A stretch of 64,000 bases of DNA from an uncultured Bacteroidota bacterium. Lineage in GTDB: Bacteria > Bacteroidota > Bacteroidia > Bacteroidales > P3. The notes under the pieces were generated by a model. The model ran no database searches. It had not been told where the DNA came from and worked only from the letters and a program-made list of their open reading frames with translations. A program made the position numbers and the translations under genes. The DNA lies in the NCBI GenBank assembly GCA_902784465.1, contig CACZUZ010000001.1, positions 43,769 through 107,768 on the forward strand, in the 5' to 3' direction. Positions 26,829 through 35,452 of the stretch are shown here, piece after piece. The stretch's first letter is position 1. Each line of letters starts with the position of its first letter.

Positions 26829-27992
26829 ATGAAACAACTTTGCGTTGAATATGGCTACACATCGCTGAACCACTATGGTGAGGAGCTCTGTGGCGACAAT
26901 GTGGAGATGACCACCGACGGAGACTGGACGACACTGGTTCTCGCCGACGGGTTGGGAAGCGGTGTGAAAGCCAACATACTCTCCACCCTCACAAGCAAGA
27001 TACTCTGCACTATGGTGGCCGGAGGAGCTGACATAGAAGACTGTGTGGGTACAATCATCCAGACGCTTCCCGTCTGCAAGGAACGCGGTGTTGCCTACAG
27101 CACTTTTTCCATCATACATGTCAACAACGAGGGTCGCGGACACCTCTTCGAGTTCGACAACCCGGAGGCTATATGGTATCATAAGGGGCACACGTGCGAC
27201 TTTCCTCGCACAGAGCTTAATGTTTTCGACAAGCGCGTCTATGTCACCGAGTTGGAGCTCGACGAGGGCGACATGGTCTTCGTGATGAGCGACGGCACCA
27301 TACATGCGGGCATCGGACAGATGCTCAATTTCGGCTGGCAGCGCAAGGACATCATGGAGCACCTCGACAACAGCATTGACGCCCACATGTCGGCTCGTGC
27401 CGCTGCCTGCCTGCTGGCATCGGCCTGCAACGACCTCTACCTCGACCGTCCTGGCGACGACACCACCGTTGCCGCTATCCGTATGCGGCCGCGCACTATG
27501 GTACATGTCATGGTGGGTCCGCCCGTCGACAAGGAGAAAGACGAGGAATATGTGCACCGCTTCATGATGGACACCGACAAGCGTATCGTCTGCGGCGGAA
27601 CAACGTCGCAGGTCGTGGCGCGCTGCATAGGCCGCAAACTCAAGACCTCGTTCGACTTCCCCGACAAAGAGGTGCCTCCCATCGGGTTCATCGATGGCAT
27701 CGACCTTGTCACCGAAGGTGTCATCACCTTACGCAGACTGCTTGCCCTGTCGGATAAATATGTGTCGGTCAAAGACCTCAGTCCTAAGACCTATGCCAAG
27801 AAAGACGGTGGTTCGCTGCTGGCCAACATCATTTTCGAGGAGGCGACTCATCTGGTGTTCTTCGTCGGACAGAACGTCAACGCAGCGCATCAGGGGTTGG
27901 ATATAGACATCACGATGAAGCTTAAACTCGTCGAACACCTGGCTGACAACCTGCGAAAGATGGGAAAACAGGTCACGGTCAATTATGATTAG
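26829..27992 (+). CDS. SpoIIE-type PP2C phosphatase
   Basis: 387 residues. The N-terminal 230 residues carry SpoIIE/PP2C motifs: GDNVEMT, VLADGLGSGVKAN, FVMSDGTIHAG and GDDTTVAAI, with the metal-binding Asp residues present. The C-terminal part (about 235-387) is a separate alpha/beta domain starting VMVGPPVDKEKD, with CGGTTSQVVAR. It sits 35 bases after the HydS-like gene and 46 before the second hydrogenase. In sensory hydrogenase clusters such phosphatases are taken as the signalling output. The target is unknown; no anti-sigma-antagonist gene is nearby. Confidence 0.85.
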   Translation: MKQLCVEYGYTSLNHYGEELCGDNVEMTTDGDWTTLVLADGLGSGVKANILSTLTSKILCTMVAGGADIEDCVGTIIQTLPVCKERGVAYSTFSIIHVNNEGRGHLFEFDNPEAIWYHKGHTCDFPRTELNVFDKRVYVTELELDEGDMVFVMSDGTIHAGIGQMLNFGWQRKDIMEHLDNSIDAHMSARAAACLLASACNDLYLDRPGDDTTVAAIRMRPRTMVHVMVGPPVDKEKDEEYVHRFMMDTDKRIVCGGTTSQVVARCIGRKLKTSFDFPDKEVPPIGFIDGIDLVTEGVITLRRLLALSDKYVSVKDLSPKTYAKKDGGSLLANIIFEEATHLVFFVGQNVNAAHQGLDIDITMKLKLVEHLADNLRKMGKQVTVNYD

Positions 27993-28038
27993 GAATGGTG
28001 AAGCTTGTAATTGTAAACAATGATTTTTGAACTATTAT

Positions 28039-29502
28039 ATGGAACAGAAACTGTTTGATACCAACGTACAATGGATAAAGTATAAAGTCCTCAAAGAGGT
28101 AATCCGCCGCGCCTACGAAGGCGGGCTTGAAGAGGCCTACCTTGAGATACCCAAAATCATCAGTCCGGGTCCCAAGTCGGAGCTGAACTGCTGTATATAC
28201 AAGGAGAGGGCCATCGTACAGGAGCGCATCCACATGGCAATGGGGGGCGACCGGGAGAATCCCAACCCTGTGCAGGTGATGGAGACAGCTTGCGACGAGT
28301 GCCCCGCAGCCGGCATGCTGGTCACAGAGGCTTGCCGCGGATGCATGATGCACTCGTGCAAAGAGGTGTGCCCCAAGGGGGCGATTTCCATCATCAACCA
28401 CCGCTGCCACATCGACAAAGAGAAGTGCATCGAGTGCGGCAAGTGCGCTGCCGCCTGTCCCTACAGTGCCATAATAGTCCAAAAACGCCCCTGCATCAAG
28501 AGCTGTAAAGTGAAGGCGCTCAGCATACGCCCCGAGGACGACAAGGCTGTCATCGACAACCAGAAGTGCATCTCGTGCGGAGCCTGTGTCGTCAGCTGCC
28601 CCTTTGGTGCCATCACCGACCGTTCGCTGGTGCTCGACATCATCGACATGCTCAAGCAGTCGGAGGACAACACCAAGTACAGGGTCTATGCTGTCATCGC
28701 TCCCGCCATCGTGGGGCAGTGCCGCTTCGGACGCATCGAACAGGTGGTTACGGCAATCAAGAAGCTGGGGTTCCATCAGGTGGTCGAAGCCGCCCTTGGC
28801 GCCGACATTACTCTCTACACCGAGGCGCGCGAGTTCCAGCACAAGGCTGCCGAGAGCGACCATCCGGTGATGACAACCAGCTGCTGCCCTGCATTCGTGC
28901 GTTTTGTCGAAACCAACTTCCCCGAGTTCAAGGATGCCATCTCTACATCCCCCTCGCCAATGATCACCACCGCACGCCTCATCAAGCATAGCGACCCCAC
29001 AGCCAAGATAGTCTTCATAGGCCCCTGCGCCGCCAAGAAGTTCGAATACACTCTCGAGAAGACCCACGGAATGATTGACAGCGTGATGTCGTTCGAAGAG
29101 CTTCAGGCATTCCTCGATGCCAGAGGTATAGACACCACACAGTGCGAGGACACATTCCTCGACAATGCCTCCTTCTTCGGACGCATCTTTGCCAAGAGCG
29201 GCGGCATAGCGCAAGGTGTGGCTCATGTCGCCGGCAAGCTGGGTCTTGAGGGGGTGAATCCCGTGGTTATGAACGGCATCGACCAATGTCGCCAGCACCT
29301 CACGTTGCTGCGTGCCAAGAAAGAGACGGCCAACTTCTTCGAAGGCATGGCCTGCGACGGCGGCTGCGTAGGTGGACCGCTGAGCATCACGCGCTCGCCA
29401 AAGAACGTGTTCGATGTCGACAAATATGGAAACTCCGCCAAAGAGAAAGACATCGACGGTTCAGTGACACTGTTCAAGATGACGCTGGGAGAAAAAGAAT
29501 AG
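28039..29502 (+). CDS. Monomeric [FeFe] hydrogenase, group B-like
   Basis: The ATG at 28039 (MEQKLFDTN) is preferred over a TTG at 28027; 487 residues. An unusual N-terminal Cys region (CDECPAAGMLVTEACRGC) and ferredoxin motifs (CIECGKCAAACP, CISCGACVVSCP) precede the H-cluster domain: TSCCPAF (L1), FIGPCAAKK (L2), MACDGGCVGG (L3). The proton-transfer cysteine is kept, unlike in the HydS-like protein in the same operon. The motifs and length fit group B monomeric hydrogenases of anaerobes, probably ferredoxin-linked. It may be the catalytic partner controlled by the sensor. Confidence 0.88.
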   Translation: MEQKLFDTNVQWIKYKVLKEVIRRAYEGGLEEAYLEIPKIISPGPKSELNCCIYKERAIVQERIHMAMGGDRENPNPVQVMETACDECPAAGMLVTEACRGCMMHSCKEVCPKGAISIINHRCHIDKEKCIECGKCAAACPYSAIIVQKRPCIKSCKVKALSIRPEDDKAVIDNQKCISCGACVVSCPFGAITDRSLVLDIIDMLKQSEDNTKYRVYAVIAPAIVGQCRFGRIEQVVTAIKKLGFHQVVEAALGADITLYTEAREFQHKAAESDHPVMTTSCCPAFVRFVETNFPEFKDAISTSPSPMITTARLIKHSDPTAKIVFIGPCAAKKFEYTLEKTHGMIDSVMSFEELQAFLDARGIDTTQCEDTFLDNASFFGRIFAKSGGIAQGVAHVAGKLGLEGVNPVVMNGIDQCRQHLTLLRAKKETANFFEGMACDGGCVGGPLSITRSPKNVFDVDKYGNSAKEKDIDGSVTLFKMTLGEKE

Positions 29503-29507
29503 AAGTA

Positions 29508-29553
29508 ACGGAGTGTGTGGCTGAGATTCAGGCGGCTGTCACGCACAACCTGG
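29508..29553 (+). pseudogene. Tiny remnant of an ADP-ribosylglycohydrolase gene
   Basis: Directly after the hydrogenase stop, the frame reads T-E-C-V-A-E-I-Q-A-A-V-T-H-N, nearly identical to T-E-R-V-A-E-I-Q-A-S-V-T-H-N in the ADP-ribosylglycohydrolase fragment at 55174-55668. The DNA also aligns over about 40 bases (shared GCTGAGATTCAGGC). Both ends are cut. It is too short to function and suggests a past insertion/deletion or gene conversion. Confidence 0.6.
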
Positions 29554-29585
29554 CATGAAATCAAGTAAACACTATACCCTGCAAT

Positions 29586-30041
29586 ATGTTACAGAAAGGA
29601 ATAAAAGCCCCTTATTTCGAGGGCGTTGATGAAAACGGAAACACTGTAAAGCTGACCGATTTTGCCGGCAAGAAGCTGGTTCTTTATTTTTATCCCAAGG
29701 ACAGCACTCCTGGCTGCACCTCCGAAGCCTGCGACCTGCGCGACAACTATGAGCGCTTTTTGGCTCTTGGCTATAATGTGCTGGGTGTGAGCAAGGACAC
29801 TGCGGCTTCTCATCAGCGTTTCATCGAGAAGTACCAGCTGCCTTTCCATCTCATCGCCGACACCGACATGACAATCCTCAAGGCCTACGAGGCTTGGGGC
29901 GAGAAGAAGAACTACGGAAAAGTGTCGATGGGTACGCTCCGCACCACCTACGTCATCGACGAGCAAGGCATCATTATCGACGCCATTGGAAAGGTCAACA
30001 CCAAGGCTCACGCGCAGCAGATTATTAAAGACGAGAATTGA
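29586..30041 (+). CDS. bcp: Bcp-type thiol peroxidase (peroxiredoxin)
   Basis: 151 residues, standard length. The active site is YFYPKDSTPGCTSEACDLRD, with peroxidatic Cys in PGCT and resolving Cys five residues later (C-T-S-E-A-C). Bcp reduces peroxides using thioredoxin. The neighbouring hydrogenases are oxygen sensitive, so co-location with peroxide defence is sensible. It is followed closely by the DUF3089 gene. Confidence 0.95.
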   Translation: MLQKGIKAPYFEGVDENGNTVKLTDFAGKKLVLYFYPKDSTPGCTSEACDLRDNYERFLALGYNVLGVSKDTAASHQRFIEKYQLPFHLIADTDMTILKAYEAWGEKKNYGKVSMGTLRTTYVIDEQGIIIDAIGKVNTKAHAQQIIKDEN

Positions 30042-30056
30042 AAATTGAGAATTAAA

Positions 30057-31034
30057 ATGCGGAAAAACAGTAGTATCGAGAAATCTTTATTTGTACTGTT
30101 CGCCTTCTGCCTGGTGTTCGTTTGTTGCCGGCATTCGCAGAAAGAAGCTGGGATTCCTGCGGCTCCCGACTATGCCGACAGCACACAGTGGTACATCTCC
30201 GACCGTGGGGCAGGAGTGGATATCTTCTATATCACATCCACCGAGACGGGCGACTACATTGTCGACGGTGTAACTCAACATTTCGTTGATACATATAATG
30301 ATGACCTCCGCGCCAAACTGCTTGGCGAGATGGAAGGTGTCGACCACCTGCTTGCCGGCGAACTGAATTTCTTCTCGCCCTACTATCGCCAATGCTCTAT
30401 GGAGACTTTCGCTGACACGGCACTTGTCGCTGAGCGTTCCCCTCTGGCTATGGGCGACGTGAAGGAGGCTTTCGACTACTACCTCGAGCATTACAACTCT
30501 GGCCGTCCCTTCATCCTTGCCGGATTTAGCCAGGGCGGCATGGCTGTTGTCGAGCTGCTGAAAGGCATGAGCGACGAGGTCCACAGCCGTATGGTGGCGG
30601 CATACGTCATAGGCTGGAAGGTGACCGATGCCGACATGGCGGCTAACGCCAACATCGTAGGCGCACGCGACAGCGTCGACCTCGGCGTTACGGTCTGCTA
30701 CAACAGCGCCCGCTCGCCCGAGTGTGCCATCCCGCTGCTGAGCGATGGCAACCGCATGGCTATCAATCCCCTCAACTGGCGTACCGATGCCACTCCCGCC
30801 ATGCTGGTGTTCCGCGGCGACACCCTTTCCGTGGCTCTCGACACTGCCTCGCTGCTGCTCTGTGTCGACGGCTACATGCGCGACGACTACATGCTGCCCC
30901 TCATCGGTGTCGAAGGCAACTACCATTGCCTAGAGATTTCCCTCTACGCCGACGCCCTGCGTCACAACATCTCCCTCCGTTCCCAAAATATAGGCTACAA
31001 TCAGCGGAGCCAGATACAGCCTAGCCAACAATAA
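30057..31034 (+). CDS. DUF3089-family alpha/beta hydrolase, lipoprotein-like
   Basis: The ATG at 30057 is used; the open frame also has a TTG at 30045. 325 residues with an N-terminal hydrophobic segment (LFVLFAFCLVFVCC) ending in cysteines, likely a lipoprotein or signal anchor. The core has the nucleophile elbow LAGFSQGGMA and strands typical of DUF3089 (WYISDRGAGVDIFYI, YNDDLRAKL). DUF3089 enzymes are presumed esterases; the substrate is unknown. Sixteen bases follow the Bcp gene, so probably the same transcript. Confidence 0.8.
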   Translation: MRKNSSIEKSLFVLFAFCLVFVCCRHSQKEAGIPAAPDYADSTQWYISDRGAGVDIFYITSTETGDYIVDGVTQHFVDTYNDDLRAKLLGEMEGVDHLLAGELNFFSPYYRQCSMETFADTALVAERSPLAMGDVKEAFDYYLEHYNSGRPFILAGFSQGGMAVVELLKGMSDEVHSRMVAAYVIGWKVTDADMAANANIVGARDSVDLGVTVCYNSARSPECAIPLLSDGNRMAINPLNWRTDATPAMLVFRGDTLSVALDTASLLLCVDGYMRDDYMLPLIGVEGNYHCLEISLYADALRHNISLRSQNIGYNQRSQIQPSQQ

Positions 31035-31143
31035 GAGAAATCGCCGTTTTCGTTGAGACGGACATGGAATTTTGCACTATCATTGAAACCAATCAGGAAT
31101 GCATTTTTATCATTTTTTCTTTCTGTATATCAAATATTTTATA

Positions 31144-31151
31144 TAATTTTG
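31144..31151 (+). promoter_or_regulatory. TAnnTTTG motif overlapping a palindrome
   Basis: TAATTTTG fits the Bacteroidetes -7 element and its last six bases are the start of the 21-bp inverted repeat at 31146-31188. The transcription start would fall inside the left arm, so the palindrome may be an operator. Confidence 0.5.
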
Positions 31152-31188
31152 TACCGATTTGGAGTTCAACTCCAAATCGGTACAAAAT
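31146..31188. repeat. Perfect 21-bp inverted repeat before ATPase-family gene
   Basis: ATTTTGTACCGATTTGGAGTT (in parts: 31146-31155, 31156-31166) is followed by one C at 31167 and its exact reverse complement at 31168-31188. It ends immediately before the ATG at 31189. Such a long perfect palindrome over the promoter and leader could be a repressor site on DNA or a strong hairpin on RNA. Similar, sequence-unrelated palindromes precede the two other ATPase genes in this island (48284-48318 and 56837-56879). Confidence 0.9.
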
Positions 31189-32019
31189 ATGTTTAAAAGA
31201 ATGATTGATAGAAATATAACATCTCTAACACTACTTCCACTATCTGTTTCGGAAATTAACTCAAACGTTAGTTCCGATGAGCTGATGTTCAACGGATTCT
31301 ATCCGGCCGTATGGGGCGATGGACGTCTGCCCTACGATGTTTACTCCAATTACTATAACACATACATAGAACGTGATTTGCGACAGCTGATAAATATCAA
31401 GGATTTAGAGCTTTTCCGTCAGTTTATGCGGCTGATGGCGAGCAGAGTGGCAAACGAATTCAACGCCTCGCGAATCAGCAACGAAATAGGCATCGATGTC
31501 AAGACTGTGCAGAATTGGCTAAGCATATTATCCACATCTTACATTGCCTTCACTCTGCCTCCCTACTATCGTAATATCGGCAAACGTATTGTGAAGGCTT
31601 CAAAACTCTACTTCTACGACATAGGATTAGTATGCTATCTGCTTGGTTTGGAGTCTCCCACGCAGGTTGCAACCCATCCGCTGCGAGGAGCCATATTCGA
31701 AAACATGGTGGTGGCGGAATTCTACAAACGAAGTCTCAATCAGGGCAAAACACCACATTTGTTTTATTATCGTGACAATACACAAAAGGTGGTTGACCTC
31801 ATTGAGGAGGAGAGCTTCGGACAGCTTCATGCATACGAGATTAAGTCAGCAAAACGATTTAACACCCAGTTCTGTGCCGGCATAGATTATTTGAAGAAAC
31901 TGTATAAAGAAAGTGTTATAGGAGGCACTGTCTTATATGACGGTGAGGAAGCACTCCACCTGAACCAGATTGACTACAGGCCTTGGAGAAGTCTTTTCCA
32001 GGGGACAATGTGTTCTTAA
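31189..32019 (+). CDS. DUF4143 protein lacking its AAA ATPase domain
   Basis: 276 residues from ATG 31189, just after the palindrome. The start MFKRMIDRNI looks like the normal N-terminus of AAA_14/DUF4143 ATPases, but it runs straight into LTLLPLSVSEI, which normally follows the ATPase core. Walker A and B are missing, apparently by an in-frame deletion of about 100 codons. The rest is intact: YIERDLRQLINI, a winged-helix segment (SNEIGIDVKTVQNWL), and a PD-(D/E)xK-like end (VVDLIEE...AYEIKSAKRF). It may be a decaying gene or a stand-alone DNA-binding remnant. Confidence 0.7.
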   Translation: MFKRMIDRNITSLTLLPLSVSEINSNVSSDELMFNGFYPAVWGDGRLPYDVYSNYYNTYIERDLRQLINIKDLELFRQFMRLMASRVANEFNASRISNEIGIDVKTVQNWLSILSTSYIAFTLPPYYRNIGKRIVKASKLYFYDIGLVCYLLGLESPTQVATHPLRGAIFENMVVAEFYKRSLNQGKTPHLFYYRDNTQKVVDLIEEESFGQLHAYEIKSAKRFNTQFCAGIDYLKKLYKESVIGGTVLYDGEEALHLNQIDYRPWRSLFQGTMCS

Positions 32020-32132
32020 CCCACATTGCATCAGACGGTATGTCTGAGAAAAAAAGATCAACTGACTTGAAACGATGCCATTTTCTGTTTATCAGCATGT
32101 TGCATTTGATAAGACTAAAACACTGCTAAAGT

Positions 32133-32200
32133 GAATGGGTATCGCCGGAATTACTGAATGGGTATCATCGGAATATGCACCGTCACGGATACCCATTGCC
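32133..32200. repeat. Two direct 23-bp repeats and an inverted arm
   Basis: GAATGGGTATC plus CGGAAT occurs at 32134-32152 and 32157-32175, and GATACCCATT at 32189-32198 is the reverse complement of AATGGGTATC. Either direct copy can form a 10-bp stem with the inverted arm, so two alternative hairpins are possible. Confidence 0.6.
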
Positions 32201-32221
32201 TTTTGTGACGGGTCTGCCACT

Positions 32222-32374
32222 GGCCGGGTTTGCTCCGTTTTTCCCCCTGTCTCGATCCGTATAACATCAGTTTTGGCAGGTCTTGCTCCGTTTTTTTAAC
32301 ATTTCGAAGCTCTTTTGCAGTGTCCTGCACTCTCCTTTTTCACCCGTTTTTTGGCTGGTCTTGCTCCGTTTTTT
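32222..32374. repeat. Three dispersed T-rich repeats
   Basis: The unit TTTGGC-A/T-GGTCTTGCTCCG followed by a T-run occurs at about 32272-32297 and 32350-32374, with a shorter version (GGGTTTGCTCCGTTTTT) at 32226-32242. Spacing is irregular, so it is not a CRISPR array. The T-runs could end rightward transcription after the DUF4143 gene. Confidence 0.5.
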
Positions 32375-32425
32375 CCAACTCAGAATTTATAGTATATGTG
32401 ATTAGAACACGTCATATAGTATTTA

Positions 32426-33154
32426 TCATAATCCCCACAACCTTGTGTTAAAAGTGCTTTCGATTGTAGATTCAATTTGGTCGGGGAGATAGGAATAGAC
32501 GTCGATTTTGGACATCTTTTCTACTTCGTCAACCGTACAGGCGGCTTCTTTCATGGTGAGTGGTTTGTCGTCGTTGGGGCAGAGGAAAGCTATTGCGTGG
32601 TAGCCGGTAGCGTCCTTTATCAGCAAGGTTTTAAAGAAGTAGTCGGGGACCGGCAGGCGGTTGGGGCCGATGTTGCCGTTGGCGTGGTTGGTGAAGATGG
32701 GGCCGCAAATCACGTGGACGGAGTCGTAGCGAGTGGCGATACGGCGCACAAGGTTCTCAATCTGATGCCATACGCCGTTGTTCATCACGTCGTTCTGAGG
32801 ACAGATGTTGGTAAAGTAGTCGCTCTCCTTAATTGCCTGTTCGGACCATTTCATATCCTGGCGGCGAGCCATGTGACCACGCACCCAACCGGATTTGCTG
32901 TAGTCAGCTGGAGTTGCCTGCGGAAGCGATAGATTTGGATCAGGCATAAAGTAACGGGACACCTTCGGGGTGTTGTTGCTCATCTCCACATGTTCCGCTG
33001 TCAGCGTATATTCAGCCCAATCGGGTTGTCGTGTATTGGGATTGTATTTAACGGTAAAACCCGTGTATTTGATGATTACTGAGTTTTTCTTCTGCCCGTA
33101 GGAAACTCCAAAAGACAGCAGCAACATCATCACTATCAACAGCCCTCGTTTCAT
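32426..33154 (-). CDS. Exported DNA/RNA non-specific endonuclease
   Basis: The ATG at 33154 (MKRGLLIVMMLLLSFGVSYGQ) starts a signal peptide; the open frame begins at a TTG at 33163. 242 residues. The NUC-type active site is GWVRGHMARRQDM, where Val replaces the usual Asp of DRGH, and the metal-binding Asn lies in CPQNDVMNNGVWHQIE. The essential His and Asn are kept. It would degrade nucleic acid outside the cytoplasm. It follows the zinc-finger/PH-like gene by five bases; a truncated second copy lies at 37022-37132. Confidence 0.82.
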   Translation of the reverse strand: MKRGLLIVMMLLLSFGVSYGQKKNSVIIKYTGFTVKYNPNTRQPDWAEYTLTAEHVEMSNNTPKVSRYFMPDPNLSLPQATPADYSKSGWVRGHMARRQDMKWSEQAIKESDYFTNICPQNDVMNNGVWHQIENLVRRIATRYDSVHVICGPIFTNHANGNIGPNRLPVPDYFFKTLLIKDATGYHAIAFLCPNDDKPLTMKEAACTVDEVEKMSKIDVYSYLPDQIESTIESTFNTRLWGL

Positions 33155-33159
33155 ATCCG

Positions 33160-34257
33160 TCAACTATTTGCAACCACCGACAGCAGATTCATCACAAACC
33201 AACTATCGAAACCTTGGAGAATCATTCGTTTGGCGTTACCGTCGCGGTTGAGCTCAATACCATCGCTGTAGGGGGTAACACCGATGATTTTGGTATATGG
33301 AATCTTCACACCCTTGGTAGGACTGTTGAAGATGAGGTGCTTATTGGTGACATAGAGGTTGCCTGTTCCTTCGAGGTTCATATAGTTGTGCTCCACAGGC
33401 TTTGTGCGTCCGGTGCTCGGTCGATAATAAACGCCCTTTGCAATTTTTATCGATACACCGCCTCGATTGCTTATATACTCCCTTTTGACTTTCTCCTCAA
33501 AACACTTCACGTCGTCGTACACCCATAGTACCGACTCTCCCTTACCCAGCATAATGGGGTAACCCATCGTCTGTGGAGGAAGTTGTCCTTGTTGTAAGCC
33601 GCTGAGTATTCCTGCTTGTGAGATTTTGGCGATGTCGCTGCTCTGATATTTGGTAGGAAGACTTGCTGGCTGGATGCCGAAGGAGGTGGTATATTCGTTC
33701 ACCAGACGCTCCTCTTGTGGAGTGAGAAGTCCGTCTTTCAGGAAATTTGTTGCAGCTTTCTCCAACATATAGTAGCAAGTGTCGCCGACGGCATCGTTGG
33801 TGATGGGCAACGCCAGTGTCACACCATTTATAGCCGTCTGTGTGGCCGAGATGGATTGTTTTCCCGTGAAATATTCGGCGATATGGCCTTTGATGAGCTT
33901 CTGGGCGAAGCGTGTGATTGCGCCATTGCGGTCGAGAAGAGAATAGGGTTCCCCCACTGCCGACACCAGGGAAGTGACCACCTGAGGCATCTGAGGAGAG
34001 AAGGGGCGGTGGATGGCGGCGGTGTAGTTGTCCAGCGCATTAGAGAACTCCGAAGCGATGTCGTCAGCGTTCAAGAAATTCTCCTTCCTCAATTGCGACA
34101 CTTCGTGCTGGACAGTAGCACCTTGTGCGACTCCATGAAAGTAGTCATCTAGCAGTTTGCGGAGCTTCTCTACTCCTATGGCGTGCTTCTCTTCGCACTC
34201 CTTGTGAGCCGAAGAGAACAGACCAGCGCTTTTATTGCAGTATTTACAGGTTGACAT
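33160..34257 (-). CDS. Zinc-finger and PH-like domain protein, copy 1
   Basis: 365 residues. The N-terminus has a treble-clef-like knuckle, C-K-Y-C-x10-H-K-E-C, next to EEKH. The middle is helical. The C-terminal 75 residues (GNLYVTNKHLIFNSPTKGVK, then IPYTKIIGVTPYSDGIEL) resemble bacterial PH/GRAM-like domains. Nearly every residue is shared with the copy at 37132-38244, so a recent duplication. In both places it precedes a nuclease gene or its remnant. No signal peptide, so cytoplasmic. The function is unknown. Confidence 0.75.
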   Translation of the reverse strand: MSTCKYCNKSAGLFSSAHKECEEKHAIGVEKLRKLLDDYFHGVAQGATVQHEVSQLRKENFLNADDIASEFSNALDNYTAAIHRPFSPQMPQVVTSLVSAVGEPYSLLDRNGAITRFAQKLIKGHIAEYFTGKQSISATQTAINGVTLALPITNDAVGDTCYYMLEKAATNFLKDGLLTPQEERLVNEYTTSFGIQPASLPTKYQSSDIAKISQAGILSGLQQGQLPPQTMGYPIMLGKGESVLWVYDDVKCFEEKVKREYISNRGGVSIKIAKGVYYRPSTGRTKPVEHNYMNLEGTGNLYVTNKHLIFNSPTKGVKIPYTKIIGVTPYSDGIELNRDGNAKRMILQGFDSWFVMNLLSVVANS

Positions 34258-34258
34258 A

Positions 34259-35430
34259 TTAGTATGGTATTAGGTTCATAGTTTGCCAGAAACGGTCGTT
34301 ATTATAATGATTCAAAAAAACTTGTGGTACTAAAACATCTTTTTGCACAAATCCTCCAAGAATAAATGGACATTCTTCTATTTGGGGAGGCTTTCCCATC
34401 ATCCTTAAAGTCAATTTACCATACTGTTCCCTCCTACAAAAAAACTTATTTTCAATAACTGCTACACTATCAGGTATTATCAATTCATTAATCTTGGTAT
34501 CTGTCAATAGATGGTGTCTAAGCAACGTTATTTTTGTTGGTAATTGTATTGAATGCAACTTACTGCACATATGGAATGCAAGGGGAGCTATTTCTATCAC
34601 TGAATCAGGAAGAATTACAACCTCTATGTTTGTACCGCAAAAAGCACCTTCACCTATTTTCTTTATGGTTTGAGGTAGTTCAACTTTTGTGAAATCACCG
34701 CTTAGACAAAAAGCATTTTTCCCAACAGATGTCACCAAATAATCTTCACCTCCAATCCTGATACTAGATGGAATTACCAGCCTCCCAGAAGGCCCCTTAA
34801 ATCCATCCCAGTTAGTAGAAATATGGCCACAATAATCCTTTTCCATGTTAGGGGGAACTAATTCGCATTCCTGTCCAATGGTTCTAACATAGAACCTATT
34901 GCCAGATTGTTGTTCCACCATCCAGTATTTGGAGCCATTTTGAGAGGGAGGGAGTACATTAATAATAGGATCATAAGGTACAGAAGAATACGAAACGGAA
35001 GGTTGCGATATGGTGACGTTCGCGTTTTGTTGTTTGACTGATTGTATTTTGTAGAAAGCAGAACGCTTAGATATTTTGTTTTGTTCTATCTCCAGAGAAA
35101 CGTCTGCTTGTTTTGTTTTTATGGCCATGCAGGATTGTATCTCTGCAAGCGCCTCTTTGTGATTAGGATTGATGGCGAGTAGCGCAAACGGGTTTTCTTT
35201 GCCAAGTCTTCTTTCCCCATCTTAATATACGTTTCTGCCAGTTTCATGTAGGCTGATTCTCGTGCTGGTTGATAATCTATTGCAGCTTGGAAATACTCCA
35301 TCGCCCGGGTATATTGACCGGCATTGAACTGTTTTTTGCCCTCGGCATAATAATCCACCGCAGAGACAGATTCTATCTTTGTAGTTTTACTGGAGTCTTT
35401 ATCTTTCTTGAACAGCTTATCGAATATCAT
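34259..35430 (-). pseudogene. TPR and leucine-rich-repeat protein, frameshifted
   Basis: 35119-35430 encodes the TPR part (MIFDKLFKKDKD, YTRAMEYFQAAIDYQP) and 34259-35128 the rest. A missing base at about 35190-35196 (coding AAAACCC) breaks the frame: the second frame continues PFALLAINPNHKEALAEI, which matches LFTLLSINPNNSNALSKI of the paralogue at 41542-42551. With the base restored the protein has about 390 residues: TPR, a beta domain (YWMVEQQSGNRFYV), and BspA-like repeats (GEGAFCGTNIEVVILPDSV), ending WQTMNLIPY. No signal peptide. One of five paralogues in the island. Confidence 0.75.
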
Positions 35431-35452
35431 AATACTATATTCTGCGTATACG

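Larger units (their letters stand above)
32020..32425. other. Repeat-rich intergenic region
   Basis: 406 bases without a gene between the convergent DUF4143 and nuclease genes. It contains a doubled 23-base unit with an inverted copy (32133-32200) and three copies of a TTGCTCCGTTTTT-type unit (32222-32374). No coding frame or tRNA-like fold was seen. Confidence 0.6.

Noticed and set aside
32222-32374. Possible CRISPR array
   Set aside because: Only three imperfect units with unequal spacing and no cas genes.
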